Assembly: GCF_000799565.1 (NCBI RefSeq)
Contig: NZ_JUHB01000001.1
Location: 682,001-746,000 of the forward strand
From: Cellulophaga sp. Hel_I_12
Lineage (GTDB): Bacteria; Bacteroidota; Bacteroidia; Flavobacteriales; Flavobacteriaceae
DNA length: 64,000 nt
Reading direction: 5' to 3'
The position numbers and the translations under genes are program-made. The notes beneath the pieces are model-generated. The model saw nothing but the letters and a program-made list of their open reading frames with translations, did no database searches and had not been told where the DNA came from. Shown piece after piece: positions 35,716-45,577 of the stretch (positions within the stretch are counted from its first letter, which is position 1; the number at the start of each line of letters is the position of its first letter).

Positions 35716-36504
35716 ATGAAGTCAAAAAAAGTAATTTGGATTACTGGAGCATCCTCTGGAATTGGAGAAGCCTTAGCTTATTTATTTAATAAAAATGAAG
35801 ATACTATTATTATATCTGCAAGGAATATAGCCGCTTTAGAAAAGGTGAAAAATACTTGCAAATTTCCTGAAAACTGTCATATTTTGCCTTTAGATGTAAG
35901 TGATTTTAAAGCATTACCTGAAAAAGCCTCTCAAGCTTTTAAAGCTTTCGGAACTATTGATATCTTAATTAATAATGCCGGTGTCAGCCAACGTTCTTTA
36001 ATTGTCGCTACTGAATTTGAAGTGTATCAAAAACTAATGGAAGTTAATTATTTAGGTACTGTAGCCTTGACAAAATTAGTGCTACCCTATTTTATACAAC
36101 AGCAAAAAGGACAATTTGTTACGGTGACAAGTTTAATGGGGAAATTTGCTTCTCCTTACCGTTCTGGGTATTGTGGTGCTAAACATGCATTGCACGGTTT
36201 TTTTGATGCCCTGCGCATGGAGCACGAGAAAGACGGATTAAAAGTAACTTTAATTTGTCCTGGATTTGTACAGACCAATGTTGCAAAAAATGCCTTAACA
36301 GCGGATGGTAGTGCGCAAAAAAGTGAAGATAAGGCTACCGAAAATGGTTTACCTGTAGCTGTTTTTGCTCAAAAAATGAAAAAGGCGATTGAAAATCAAA
36401 AGTTTGAAGTGTATATTGGTCAAAAAGAAGTTTTTGGAGTTTACCTCAAACGTTTTTTTCCAAAGCTTCTACATCGAATGGTTTTAAGAAGTACGGTAAG
36501 ATAG
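35716..36504 (+). CDS. SDR-family oxidoreductase
   Basis: A classical short-chain dehydrogenase, 262 aa. The cofactor motif TGASSGIG spans 10-17. NNAG is near 91-94. The catalytic Ser lies in VTSLMGKFASPYR and Tyr-x-x-x-Lys in YCGAKHAL (Tyr about 155). The C-terminal VTLICPGFVQTNVAKNAL region and basic end resemble the DHRS7-like group of reductases. The substrate is unknown. It is divergent from menC and ends 4 bp from the convergent UlaG-like gene, with no room for a separate terminator. Confidence 0.88.
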   Translation: MKSKKVIWITGASSGIGEALAYLFNKNEDTIIISARNIAALEKVKNTCKFPENCHILPLDVSDFKALPEKASQAFKAFGTIDILINNAGVSQRSLIVATEFEVYQKLMEVNYLGTVALTKLVLPYFIQQQKGQFVTVTSLMGKFASPYRSGYCGAKHALHGFFDALRMEHEKDGLKVTLICPGFVQTNVAKNALTADGSAQKSEDKATENGLPVAVFAQKMKKAIENQKFEVYIGQKEVFGVYLKRFFPKLLHRMVLRSTVR

Positions 36505-36508
36505 TAAG

Positions 36509-37189
36509 CTACAAAATAATCGACTTTCCAACATCCAATAGATAAAGCTTTTTATCCGCTTCTTCAAATTTTTGTTTGGCCTGTGTATGATCTATTTTTA
36601 TATATCCGAAAGTATCAAAATGATAGCCTAAAACAACATCACAGCCTACAAAATCAGACGCGATTATGGCATCGTCTACACCCATGGTAAAATTATCGCC
36701 AATCGGCAAAATAGCTAAGTCTAAGGTAAAGGTCATTGGGATCAGTTGCATATCGTAAGTCAAGGCAGTATCCCCAGCGATATATACATTTTTATCATCA
36801 GCAGATAAAATAAATCCTCCTGGTTGCCCGCCATAAGTGCCATCAGCGAAAGACGAGGTATGAATCGCATTGACATATTTAAGACTTCCAAAGTTAAAGT
36901 TCCAATTTCCTCCATGGTTCATGGGGTGCACTTTAAATCCCTTCTTTTCGTAGTAGGTAGTAATTTCATAATTACTTACAATGGTAGCATTTGATTGTTG
37001 AGCAATAGCTTCAACATCTAAAACATGGTCTTGATGGGCATGTGTAAGCAAAATAAAATCGGGTTTAATATCAGCAATATTTATCTTATTTTTTGCTAGG
37101 TCGTTGCCTGAAATAAATGGATCAACCAGTATTAAAGCTTTGGTGGTTTTTATGAATAAGGTAGCATGCCCTAAAAAGGTAATTTTCAT
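36509..37189 (-). CDS. UPF0173-type metal-dependent hydrolase (UlaG-like)
   Basis: A 226-aa cytoplasmic MBL-fold hydrolase. The metal motif LTHAHQDH (about 47-54) is a full H-x-H-x-D-H. AGDTALT supplies the Asp and YHFDTFG (about 195-201) the last His. The start MKITFLGHATLFI is the usual UPF0173 N-terminus. The enzyme type is clear; the substrate is not. It differs from the MBL lipoprotein at 13401 in being soluble and keeping the canonical first His. Confidence 0.88.
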   Translation of the reverse strand: MKITFLGHATLFIKTTKALILVDPFISGNDLAKNKINIADIKPDFILLTHAHQDHVLDVEAIAQQSNATIVSNYEITTYYEKKGFKVHPMNHGGNWNFNFGSLKYVNAIHTSSFADGTYGGQPGGFILSADDKNVYIAGDTALTYDMQLIPMTFTLDLAILPIGDNFTMGVDDAIIASDFVGCDVVLGYHFDTFGYIKIDHTQAKQKFEEADKKLYLLDVGKSIIL

Positions 37190-37234
37190 GATAATATATT
37201 TTACTATTCAGTTTTTAATTCAAAAACATAATTT

Positions 37235-39205
37235 TTACTTGAAATTGAACCAAAAACGCACACCCTCCGATACTTTATCAATATTCATGGTAGATTGCAA
37301 TTGGTTGACCAAGCGATTCATTAATCGAATACCCATAGATGCATCGGTTCGGTCTTCCATATTTTCAGGGAGGCCAATACCATTATCAGTGTACTCAAAA
37401 AAGCCTTGTTGATCACTATTTTTGCGCAGGTGAATATAAATTTTTCCATCTTCATCGTCATCTGGAAAACCGTATTTAAAAGAATTTGAAACAAGTTCGT
37501 TCAAAATTAATCCAAAAGGGATTGCTCTATCAATATCTAATTCTACATTTTCAGCATCAATAGTTATGTTAATTTTATGACCGCCTTTTTTGTAGACAGA
37601 TTGAATGCTGTTCACCAGACTTTCTATATAACCCTGCATTTCGATCACTGATAAATCATCATTTTGATATAATTTTTGATGAATCAATGCCATGGCTTTT
37701 ACCCTGCTTTTTCCTTCTTCTAAGGCTTCAATGGCTGCCTTACTTCGGGTATTTTTAGTCTGTAAACTTAATAAACTAGACACCATTTGTAAATTATTCT
37801 TAACCCGGTGGTGAATTTCTTTCAATAAAGAATCTTTTTCTACCAAGGCAGCTTCAATAATATACTTTTGTTTTACAATGATTCGTTGTGCTTTAATACT
37901 ACGCAAATACGCATATACTAAACCTGCAAAACCTAGAAGCGTAAATATTAATGAAATAAAGATGGCTGTGATTTTTATATCTAAAGCCTCCATTTCACTA
38001 CTCTTTTTAGCTAAATCTTCTCTAGATTCCTCTAGTTCAGCTTTAGAGCTTTCTAATTCTGATTGAACTAAAGTTTCTAATTGCTGACCTGTTATTACTT
38101 TTTCCTTTGTAGCTATAGAGTCTCTGACACGGATATTTTTTTTATAGTAGAATGACGCCGCCTCAAAGTCTTGTTTTTTATCATAATAGGCTGCAAATAA
38201 TCTATTTCGTTTTAAAATATGACTGGCTTCAAAATACCTAAAGTCTTTTTCAAGTAATAGCAGCGCTTCTTCTAAATTATTCGTTTGTAATTCAGAATCG
38301 GCCAAGTAGAGTGCGTTTTCAATTAATTCTGGCGAATAGGCGCCCATACGGTATTCGTTGAGCATCTCAATACTCGATTTTAAATTTGGAATAGCCTTGT
38401 CAAAATCTTTTAAATCTGCATAGCATCTTCCTAAATTACCTAAAATTTGGCCTTTTAATAAATAAGCTTTCACAAGATCATTTTCAGTTTTTACATTTAA
38501 CACGTCATTAATGTATAAATTGATAAAGGATTGTGCATCTTTAAATTTCAAGATTGCTGGTGGTTGTTTATTATCTAACCATAAATAAGTACCTATATTA
38601 TTGTTATATTCCGCATTCTGGAAGTAGTCTTTAGGGTCGATAGTTTTACTCACATCTTGAATATACTCATCCATTGCCTTTTTAGGAATGCCTAAGTTAG
38701 AATATATATCATAAAATGTAATATTTTCAACAAGCCCTAATTCTTTTTTTTCTTTTCGAATTTCTGTTTGTTTGATGTATAATTTTAATTTAGAATAATT
38801 TTTGTCTAAAAGTTCTAAAATTATTTTTTTGCGTTCTAAAGGTATTTTACTGCTTGATTTGTACAAATCATTTAACCAATCAACACTTTTAGAAAATTCA
38901 CCAAGATCATAAAAAACTTGACTTTGCATTATTTTGTAATCAAAAATAGAAGCAGAATCTTTACTCTTAGCAGCAATTGCTGCATATTCCTCTAAAGTTT
39001 TTTTCCAATCAAAGGCTGAATTTTGATTATACCTGTTGGGCGTATTGAAAAAAAGCTCAAACCTGTCTTTAGAAGTTGTCTCACTCTTAAAACTGGTGTA
39101 TGGATTATTTTCTTCCTCTATTGAATCTTGACCATAGGCCAAAGAAACTATTAGAAAGCTTATAAAGAAGACGTAATACCCTTTTATTTTGAACAATTTA
39201 TTCAA
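37235..39205 (-). CDS. TPR-containing membrane sensor histidine kinase (HisKA_2)
   Basis: The 656-aa protein has a signal segment (about 6-25) and a periplasmic region of TPR-like helices (about 60-370). A coiled stretch precedes one transmembrane helix (about 405-430), followed by a HisKA_2/HWE-like dimerisation domain with EIHHRVKNNLQMVSSLL (His about 463). The HATPase domain has N-box LNELVSNSFKYGF and G-box DNGIGLP. Such kinases often phosphorylate response regulators encoded elsewhere; none is adjacent, so it is an orphan. Likely an envelope or nutrient sensor. Confidence 0.9.
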   Translation of the reverse strand: MNKLFKIKGYYVFFISFLIVSLAYGQDSIEEENNPYTSFKSETTSKDRFELFFNTPNRYNQNSAFDWKKTLEEYAAIAAKSKDSASIFDYKIMQSQVFYDLGEFSKSVDWLNDLYKSSSKIPLERKKIILELLDKNYSKLKLYIKQTEIRKEKKELGLVENITFYDIYSNLGIPKKAMDEYIQDVSKTIDPKDYFQNAEYNNNIGTYLWLDNKQPPAILKFKDAQSFINLYINDVLNVKTENDLVKAYLLKGQILGNLGRCYADLKDFDKAIPNLKSSIEMLNEYRMGAYSPELIENALYLADSELQTNNLEEALLLLEKDFRYFEASHILKRNRLFAAYYDKKQDFEAASFYYKKNIRVRDSIATKEKVITGQQLETLVQSELESSKAELEESREDLAKKSSEMEALDIKITAIFISLIFTLLGFAGLVYAYLRSIKAQRIIVKQKYIIEAALVEKDSLLKEIHHRVKNNLQMVSSLLSLQTKNTRSKAAIEALEEGKSRVKAMALIHQKLYQNDDLSVIEMQGYIESLVNSIQSVYKKGGHKINITIDAENVELDIDRAIPFGLILNELVSNSFKYGFPDDDEDGKIYIHLRKNSDQQGFFEYTDNGIGLPENMEDRTDASMGIRLMNRLVNQLQSTMNIDKVSEGVRFWFNFK

Positions 39206-39402
39206 TTTATTTTTGGTTTATTTTTTTCCTTTTCAATTCGTTAAGCAAAAATAGCTTTTTAAAAGAAAAACTTGTAACTAAGGTATCAAACATAAGCCAT
39301 AACAGGCGTTAAATTAAAATATTGTTGTAAATATAATTATTTGTGTGGTGTACTTATTAAAACCTAAATAAACCTGGTTACTTTTCTTTTGTGAAATCAA
39401 AA

Positions 39403-39438
39403 AAAAGCACCCTAACCAAAATTGGTAGGGTGCTTTCT
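39403..39438. terminator. Terminator downstream of dnaK
   Basis: AAAGCACCCT-ACCAA pairs with TTGGT-AGGGTGCTTT over a 2-nt loop with one mismatch. A-rich sequence on the plus side gives the T-tract on the minus strand. Confidence 0.85.
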
Positions 39439-39457
39439 TAAACACTATCGTAAAAGT

Positions 39458-39507
39458 TCCGACCTGCGTCGGGATATGCGATTCACACACTTTCGTTTAC
39501 AACGAAA
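39458..39507. repeat. Two small palindromes between dnaK and its terminator
   Basis: TCCGAC-CTGC-GTCGGGA (39458-39473) and TTTCGTT-TAC-AACGAAA (39491-39507) form two hairpins after the dnaK stop. The first has the form of REP-like GC palindromes that I recall as scattered in flavobacterial intergenic DNA. Confidence 0.55.
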
Positions 39508-39519
39508 AAGGTTATCTGC

Positions 39520-41427
39520 TTACTTTACTTCTTCGAAATCTACATCTTCTACATTATCTCCCTCTGCTGCATTTGCGCCTGCATCAGCAGTATCAGATCC
39601 CGGAGCTGCACCACCTTGTGTATCGGCTTGTGCTTTGTACATTTCTTCAGAAGCTACTTTCCAAGCTTCATTTATTTTATCTAATGCTGGTGTAATTAGC
39701 GCCAAATCTTTAGCCTCGTACGCTTTTTTCAATTCTTCCAAAGCGTCTTCAATTGGTTTTTTCTTATCATCCGATAATTTCTCACCAAATTCAGTTAATT
39801 GCTTTTCTGTTTGGAAAATCATGCCATCAGCTTCATTTAACTTATCAGCAGTTTCTTTTGCTTTTTTATCAGATTCCGCATTTGCTTCAGCATCCGCTTT
39901 CATTTTCTTGATTTCTTCTTCGGTCAAGCCTGAAGAAGCTTCAATTCTAATATCCTGGGTTTTATTGGTCGCTTTATCTGTTGCCGATACTTTGATGATA
40001 CCGTTGGCATCAATATCAAAAGTAACTTCAATTTGTGGTACTCCACGTTGTGCTGGTGGAATTCCATCTAAATGAAAACGTCCAATGTTTTTGTTATCTG
40101 CTGCCATTGGTCTTTCTCCTTGCAACACATGAATTTCAACCGATGGTTGATTATCTGCTGCTGTAGAAAATACTTGTGACTTTTTAGTAGGTATCGTTGT
40201 ATTGGCTTCAATTAGTTTTGTCATGACACCACCCATTGTTTCAATCCCTAAAGATAAAGGCGTAACGTCAAGTAATAATACATCTTTTACATCTCCTGTT
40301 AATACCCCTCCTTGAATGGCAGCACCTACCGCTACAACTTCATCTGGGTTTACTCCTTTTGAAGGTTTTTTACCAAAAAATTTCTCAACAGCTTCTTGTA
40401 CTGCTGGAATTCTTGTTGAACCACCTACCAAAATAATCTCGTCAATATCACTCTTAGATAATCCTGCTGCTTTTAAGGCTGTAGCACAAGGCTCAATAGT
40501 TCTTTTTACTAAATCATCAATTAACTGGTTGAATTTTGCTAAAGTTAAGGTACGCACTAAGTGCTTTGGTCCACTTGAAGTAGCCGTTACATAGGGTAAG
40601 TTAATTTCAGTTTGGGCAGAAGAAGATAATTCTATTTTAGCTTTCTCTGCAGCCTCACGTAAACGTTGTAATGCCATGGCATCATCTCGTAAATCGATGC
40701 TTTCATCTTTCTTAAATTCGTCAGCTAACCAATCTATAATTTTCTGATCCACATCGTCACCACCTAAATGCGTGTCACCGTCTGTTGAAAGTACTTCAAA
40801 AACACCATCCCCTAATTCTAGAATGGAAACATCATGTGTACCACCTCCAAAATCAAAAACAACTATTTTTTGATCTGTGCTTTTCTTATCCATACCATAA
40901 GCCAAAGATGCAGCTGTTGGTTCATTGATAATACGCTCAACGGTTAAACCTGCAATTTCACCAGCCTCTTTAGTGGCCTGTCTTTGTGCATCGTTAAAAT
41001 AGGCTGGAACAGTAATTACTGCTCTTGTCACTGTCTGACCCAAATAATCTTCTGCAGTCTTCTTCATTTTTTGAAGAATCATTGCTGATAATTCTTGTGG
41101 TGTATATAAACGACCATCAATATCCACTCTTGGTGTATCGTTGTCTCCTTTAACTACTTTATAAGGTACTCTCTTTGCCTCTGCACTAGACTCAGAAAAT
41201 TTATTACCCATAAAACGTTTAATAGAATAAATCGTTTTTGTTGGGTTGGTAACAGCTTGTCTTTTGGCAGGATCTCCTACTTTGATCTCTCCACCTTCAA
41301 CAAATGCAATTACCGATGGCGTTGTTCTTTTTCCTTCTGCATTTGGGATAACTACTGCTTCATTACCTTCCATTACAGAAACGCAAGAGTTTGTAGTTCC
41401 TAAATCTATTCCTATAATTTTACTCAT
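39520..41427 (-). CDS. dnaK: Molecular chaperone DnaK (Hsp70)
   Basis: ATP-driven chaperone, cytoplasmic. The 635-aa sequence starts with [16 protein letters not shown], contains the Hsp70 signatures [15 protein letters not shown] and [16 protein letters not shown], a substrate-binding domain (about 385-505), and a C-terminal Gly/Asp/Glu-rich tail ending [10 protein letters not shown]. dnaJ and grpE are not adjacent. The upstream region has a palindrome and a sigma-54-like element. Downstream are two palindromes and a terminator, so it is monocistronic. Confident. Confidence 0.98.
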   Translation of the reverse strand: MSKIIGIDLGTTNSCVSVMEGNEAVVIPNAEGKRTTPSVIAFVEGGEIKVGDPAKRQAVTNPTKTIYSIKRFMGNKFSESSAEAKRVPYKVVKGDNDTPRVDIDGRLYTPQELSAMILQKMKKTAEDYLGQTVTRAVITVPAYFNDAQRQATKEAGEIAGLTVERIINEPTAASLAYGMDKKSTDQKIVVFDFGGGTHDVSILELGDGVFEVLSTDGDTHLGGDDVDQKIIDWLADEFKKDESIDLRDDAMALQRLREAAEKAKIELSSSAQTEINLPYVTATSSGPKHLVRTLTLAKFNQLIDDLVKRTIEPCATALKAAGLSKSDIDEIILVGGSTRIPAVQEAVEKFFGKKPSKGVNPDEVVAVGAAIQGGVLTGDVKDVLLLDVTPLSLGIETMGGVMTKLIEANTTIPTKKSQVFSTAADNQPSVEIHVLQGERPMAADNKNIGRFHLDGIPPAQRGVPQIEVTFDIDANGIIKVSATDKATNKTQDIRIEASSGLTEEEIKKMKADAEANAESDKKAKETADKLNEADGMIFQTEKQLTEFGEKLSDDKKKPIEDALEELKKAYEAKDLALITPALDKINEAWKVASEEMYKAQADTQGGAAPGSDTADAGANAAEGDNVEDVDFEEVK

Positions 41428-41476
41428 GTTCTATTTTTATTTAATTATTAGTTTTTTATTTTACAATTCTCTAATA

Positions 41477-41517
41477 GTCAAACAATATGCCAAGCAAAAA
41501 AAACTGACAGGTTGTCA
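41477..41517 (-). promoter_or_regulatory. dnaK upstream palindrome and -24/-12-like element
   Basis: On the minus strand TGACA-ACC-TGTCA (41517-41505) precedes TTGGCATATTGTTTGAC (41493-41477). The latter resembles the sigma-54 consensus TGGCAC-N5-TTGC with two changes. It ends 50 bp before the ATG. Either a heat-shock operator with an unusual promoter, or chance. Confidence 0.4.
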
Positions 41518-41757
41518 TTTTTAATTTTAAAATAAAATAAATATCAGCACTATCTTGCCATGATTGGCATTATTAAAAAGTAAAATTCAGCGAGACAGTA
41601 TGTAAAAAACTATTCAAATCCTAGACGATAGGTATTCAAGTCAAGGTAATTTTTAAACCTTAGAACTCATTCTTTTAATGGAGTAGCTATTTCTGATGAA
41701 GAGAGCTATAAACTTACAGCTTGAATTCTTAAAACCTGATGAGGTTCAAAAAAAAAA

Positions 41758-43011
41758 TTAAGCTTTTTTTATTTTAGCTTTCTCCTCGATCCATTTTGAC
41801 ATGTACTTGGTACTTTGCAAGCTTTGATGTCGTAATAAGGAACCTATAAAATTAAATTCCCTATGTTTTTTTAAGTTCTTTAGAATTTTGCTAATTGTTG
41901 TTTCTAGTTCTTTTGACAAACGTACTGTATCAAAATTATTGGCTACTATTTGATAGCCGTTTTGTTGGGCCTTTAAGAATTGGTCTTTATCCGAATATAA
42001 GGAGACCGCTGCATTTGCAAATGCCGCCGTATCATTAGCGATTATTCCATTAAATGCTAAGCCATTGGTCATGCCTTCAACTCCTATGAACGTGGTAATA
42101 CTAGGAGTGCCAAAGCACATGGCATCTAAAAGTTTTGCTTTTTGTCCCGCTCCAAAGCGCAAAGGTGCAAGGTTTATTCTGGCCTTCGTAAATGTACCTT
42201 CTAAATCTGTCGCAAAACCAGCTATATAAAAACCTTCTTTTGGTTGGTGCATTTCTTTAATTTGTTGCGATAAATAGGCTCCGTAAATAACTAATTTACT
42301 TTTTGGAAGCTGTTGATGAATCAAGGGCCAAATCTGAGTTTTTAACCATTTAACCGCATCTATATTAGGCGCATGTTTTCCATTCCCGATACACATAAAA
42401 TCTCGACGTTCTTCAAAACTTGGATATGCATCTAGTACTTTTTTTGATGTTCTTTGCACCATAAAAGGCAAATGAAACACTATACTATCGTCAATTTTCA
42501 AAACATCCTTGAGTAAGCTTAATTCATAACTTGAAATGATTAAGGACATATCACATCTGTAAATACTTGCTACTTCTCTTTTGGTTGTATCGTTTTCAAG
42601 CCACGCTTGAATAGTAAATGGTATTTTATTTTTAAAAGCCTCTGAACGTGCAATTCTTAAACTATGCAAATCTTCGGTATCTAAAATTCGCAATGCCTTT
42701 GGTAGTTGTTCTGATACCCGCCAACCAAATTGCTCTTCAGTCAAAAAACGATCAAAAACAACAATAATAGGTGCCAAGTCACTAATAAAAACATCAAAAC
42801 TTGAGCTATTTAACTCAATATGTTCCCTTTTAACGTTTAATTCTTCTAAAGCATAGGAGAGTTCGGTTTCTGCTGCTGAACTTGCAAAAACAACCTGATA
42901 ACCAGTTGTTGAAAAGAAATTAATTAATTGCAGCATTCGAGTTCCAGCTCCTGTAGATGGCTCTGGCCAATGAACTCCGATAAACAGTACGGTACCCCTG
43001 TTTTGTTGCAT
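41758..43011 (-). CDS. Family-4-like glycosyltransferase
   Basis: A 417-aa GT-B-fold glycosyltransferase without membrane segments. The N-terminal half opens with FIGVHWPEPSTGAGTRM and has a degenerate acceptor domain. The C-terminal half has the GT4 features IGNGKHAPNIDAVKW (about 207-221) and LRFGAGQKAKLLDAMCFGTPSITT (shown as LRFGAGQKAKLLDA and MCFGTPSITT), which holds the sugar-nucleotide site. The acceptor is unknown. It starts 2 bp after the helicase stop, so the two are probably co-transcribed, an odd pairing. Confidence 0.85.
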   Translation of the reverse strand: MQQNRGTVLFIGVHWPEPSTGAGTRMLQLINFFSTTGYQVVFASSAAETELSYALEELNVKREHIELNSSSFDVFISDLAPIIVVFDRFLTEEQFGWRVSEQLPKALRILDTEDLHSLRIARSEAFKNKIPFTIQAWLENDTTKREVASIYRCDMSLIISSYELSLLKDVLKIDDSIVFHLPFMVQRTSKKVLDAYPSFEERRDFMCIGNGKHAPNIDAVKWLKTQIWPLIHQQLPKSKLVIYGAYLSQQIKEMHQPKEGFYIAGFATDLEGTFTKARINLAPLRFGAGQKAKLLDAMCFGTPSITTFIGVEGMTNGLAFNGIIANDTAAFANAAVSLYSDKDQFLKAQQNGYQIVANNFDTVRLSKELETTISKILKNLKKHREFNFIGSLLRHQSLQSTKYMSKWIEEKAKIKKA

Positions 43012-43013
43012 TC

Positions 43014-44537
43014 TTATAATTTACTAGAAAACTTTTGAGAAATTTTTAAGCGTAATTTGCGCTCATAATCTTCGGCGAGCCATTCTTTATAATTTTTAGT
43101 ATTATTCATGATACAATACGAATACAGTCGCACTCGGTACTCAATATCATCTTTTAATTTTTTCGCTAAAATTCGAGCGTCAAATACATCTTCACTATTT
43201 TCAATGCAGATTTTAGCATGTTGTTCAATACTTCGTTCTAAAACTAATTTAGACTTTAATCCTGCTGCGAAAACTTCTTTGTATTCTTTTTTAATATCGA
43301 AATTTAACTCTGTAGATTTTGAAAACTTAGCCTTTAACTCTTCCGGCATTTCATAAACAAATTCACGCTCAATATCCTCATCATTCTTAATATTTTCTAA
43401 ATAAAAATCAGGAAACAGAAAAATTTCTTTCCAATTTATTGGCGCATTCCACATGCCGAAACGAGCCACATTATTTCCCATATCTATAACTTTAAAAGTA
43501 TTTTTATTGGGTAATATACGTGACCCTCTACCAATCATCTGAAAATATAAGGTAAGCGATTTTGTAGCTCTGTTCAAAAGAATAGTTTCTACTGTTGGTT
43601 CATCAAAACCTGTGGTCAAAATGCTCACCGATGTTAAAATAGCATCTGGTGTTTTTGAAAACCAACTTAATATTTCCTTGCGCTCCGTTGCATTGTTTTT
43701 GTTGTCTAAATGACGAATATTATAACCTGCCTTTTTAAAGGTTTCATATACATAAAGCGAGGTATTTATACCATTATTAAAAATTAAAGTTTTAGTGCCT
43801 TTAGCGATATCTTCATAGGCAGAGACAAGCTTACTCAGCATATTGAAGTTCCCGTACAATTCGTCCGATGATTTTACCGTATAATCACCCCCAACACCCA
43901 ATTTTAGGGTTTTAAGACTTACATCACGATGGTAGACCTCTGCTTCAGCCAAAAACTTTTTATCAATCAAAGACTGAATAGATTCCCCGACAATTAATTT
44001 TTTATAATGATCTTTCATCGGAAGCTTAATATTGGAACTCAAGGGTGTTGCAGTTACTCCTAAAATAATTGCGTTTTTAAAATATTTAAATAATTTTCGA
44101 AATGAATTGTAGTGTGCTTCATCTATAATAACAAGACCAATATTATTAATCTCAACTTTATCTTCTTGCAACCTATTGTTAAGGGTTTCGACCATAGCCA
44201 CAAAGCACATATAATCGTCTTGGTCTACGAGCTCTTTAACACTACTGTTGATAATTTTATTCTTTACGCCAAAACCTTTCAACATTTTTGAAGTTTGTAC
44301 CCCCAATTCTATTCTATGGGTTAGTACGACTACTTTTTTATTTCTTTCCGTAATAAAACGTCTTGCTATTTCAGAAAAAACAACAGTTTTACCACCTCCC
44401 GTAGGAAGTTGATACAATACATTAACATCTTCAGGAGATTCATTAAAATACTCAAAAATGGCATTCAAATCTTCTTTTTGATAGTGGTAAAGTTCTTTTT
44501 CTGAAGTATCTTTTTCTAGTTTCAAAGGCAATAACAA
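43014..44537 (-). CDS. SF2 DEAD/DEAH-box helicase (restriction-helicase type)
   Basis: A 507-aa superfamily 2 ATPase. Walker A is LPTGGGKT (44-51), Walker B is IIDEAH (about 136-141), motif III is VTATP (about 158-162), and motif VI is QMIGRGSR (about 322-329). The second RecA domain includes TGFDEPTVETILLNRATKS. The layout matches the ResIII/RadD-like helicases used in DNA repair or restriction. No nuclease or methylase lies nearby, so a stand-alone repair role is more likely. The C-terminal ~130 residues are not recognised. It precedes the glycosyltransferase gene by 2 bp. Confidence 0.88.
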   Translation of the reverse strand: MLLPLKLEKDTSEKELYHYQKEDLNAIFEYFNESPEDVNVLYQLPTGGGKTVVFSEIARRFITERNKKVVVLTHRIELGVQTSKMLKGFGVKNKIINSSVKELVDQDDYMCFVAMVETLNNRLQEDKVEINNIGLVIIDEAHYNSFRKLFKYFKNAIILGVTATPLSSNIKLPMKDHYKKLIVGESIQSLIDKKFLAEAEVYHRDVSLKTLKLGVGGDYTVKSSDELYGNFNMLSKLVSAYEDIAKGTKTLIFNNGINTSLYVYETFKKAGYNIRHLDNKNNATERKEILSWFSKTPDAILTSVSILTTGFDEPTVETILLNRATKSLTLYFQMIGRGSRILPNKNTFKVIDMGNNVARFGMWNAPINWKEIFLFPDFYLENIKNDEDIEREFVYEMPEELKAKFSKSTELNFDIKKEYKEVFAAGLKSKLVLERSIEQHAKICIENSEDVFDARILAKKLKDDIEYRVRLYSYCIMNNTKNYKEWLAEDYERKLRLKISQKFSSKL

Positions 44538-44647
44538 GCGTTAAAAAGTTAGTTGATGTTTTAAGGGTTTAAAACCAAAAACCTCAATCTTGCAAAACTA
44601 GCAGAAATTTAGGGTATAACCGAATTTGCAGCTCATAAAATAAAAAA

Positions 44648-45577
44648 TTAATAGCCTTTATTTTTTGAAACAAGATTTAAAAGAGGCAACCCAGCTTGCA
44701 TGCGTTGGTAGTTTTCTACAATTTGTGGCACTACAGAATTGGTGTCAGAAACACTTGCGTGGTGCGGTGTCATCAGTATTTCATCGAAGTTCCAAAAAAA
44801 ATGATCTTTTGGCAGAGGTTCTTCATGATACACATCTAAAGAGGCTCCAGAAATATGCTGGTTATTTATAAAATCTCGTAAATCTTGATCCACTAAATGA
44901 CCTCCTCTGGCTACATTAATGAGATAGGCATTTTTTGGAAGTTGTGAGAACAATTGTTTATTTAAGATTCCGGTGGTAGCCTCAGTTAAGGGAAGTAAAC
45001 ATACTAAAATATCAGACTTATTTAAAAAAGGGTTTAATTCATTTTTTCCTGCATAACTTTTAATGTTTTGCAATTCTTTGTGAGTATTCGCCCAGCCTTG
45101 AACTGTAAAACCAACTTTAGCTAAGTCCTGCGCTACTTGAGTTCCCAAAACTCCCAAACCCAATATACCCACACGCACATCTGCAATTCGCTTATAGGGT
45201 GTAGGTTTCCAAATTTTTTTTGTTTGATTTACTTTATACGTGTCTAAGCCCTTCAGATAATTTAAAATTAGCGCTAATACATGCTCAGACATATCAATGG
45301 CTAATTGACGGTCAACCACACGTGTAATTGGGATTGCAAGCGGAGCCGTGTTGTCTTCAAAAATAAAATCAACTCCTGCACCCATCGATGCTAAATAGGC
45401 TAAGTTTGGGTATTCTTTTAAGCTACCTCTTGGATGTTTCCAAACCAATGCGACTTCTACTTTTTCCTTGTCATGAGGTTCCAAATAACTGTACACCTCT
45501 AGCGTAGCATCATAGCTTTGAATTGCTTTTTTCCAAGATTCTATTTTATCGTCTTGCCTAATTATTACAATACTCAT
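44648..45577 (-). CDS. 2-Hydroxyacid dehydrogenase, GhrA-like (glyoxylate/hydroxypyruvate reductase)
   Basis: A D-2-hydroxyacid dehydrogenase, 309 aa. The NAD(P) motif GLGVLGTQVA is at about 139-148. The catalytic Arg is in NVARGGHLVD, the Glu in YHEEPLP, and the His in MTPHHASVS. The W-A-N-T-H-K region after the Rossmann motif and the early ALVWKHPRGSL resemble E. coli GhrA. It likely reduces glyoxylate or hydroxypyruvate. It overlaps the upstream DUF6155-like gene by 4 bp, so they are translationally coupled. Confidence 0.85.
   Translation of the reverse strand: MSIVIIRQDDKIESWKKAIQSYDATLEVYSYLEPHDKEKVEVALVWKHPRGSLKEYPNLAYLASMGAGVDFIFEDNTAPLAIPITRVVDRQLAIDMSEHVLALILNYLKGLDTYKVNQTKKIWKPTPYKRIADVRVGILGLGVLGTQVAQDLAKVGFTVQGWANTHKELQNIKSYAGKNELNPFLNKSDILVCLLPLTEATTGILNKQLFSQLPKNAYLINVARGGHLVDQDLRDFINNQHISGASLDVYHEEPLPKDHFFWNFDEILMTPHHASVSDTNSVVPQIVENYQRMQAGLPLLNLVSKNKGY

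Noticed and set aside
39422..40075. 217-aa open frame on the plus strand opposite dnaK
   Set aside because: It lies almost wholly within the conserved dnaK reading frame, is Ser/Ala-rich as expected of an antisense shadow, and shows no domain.
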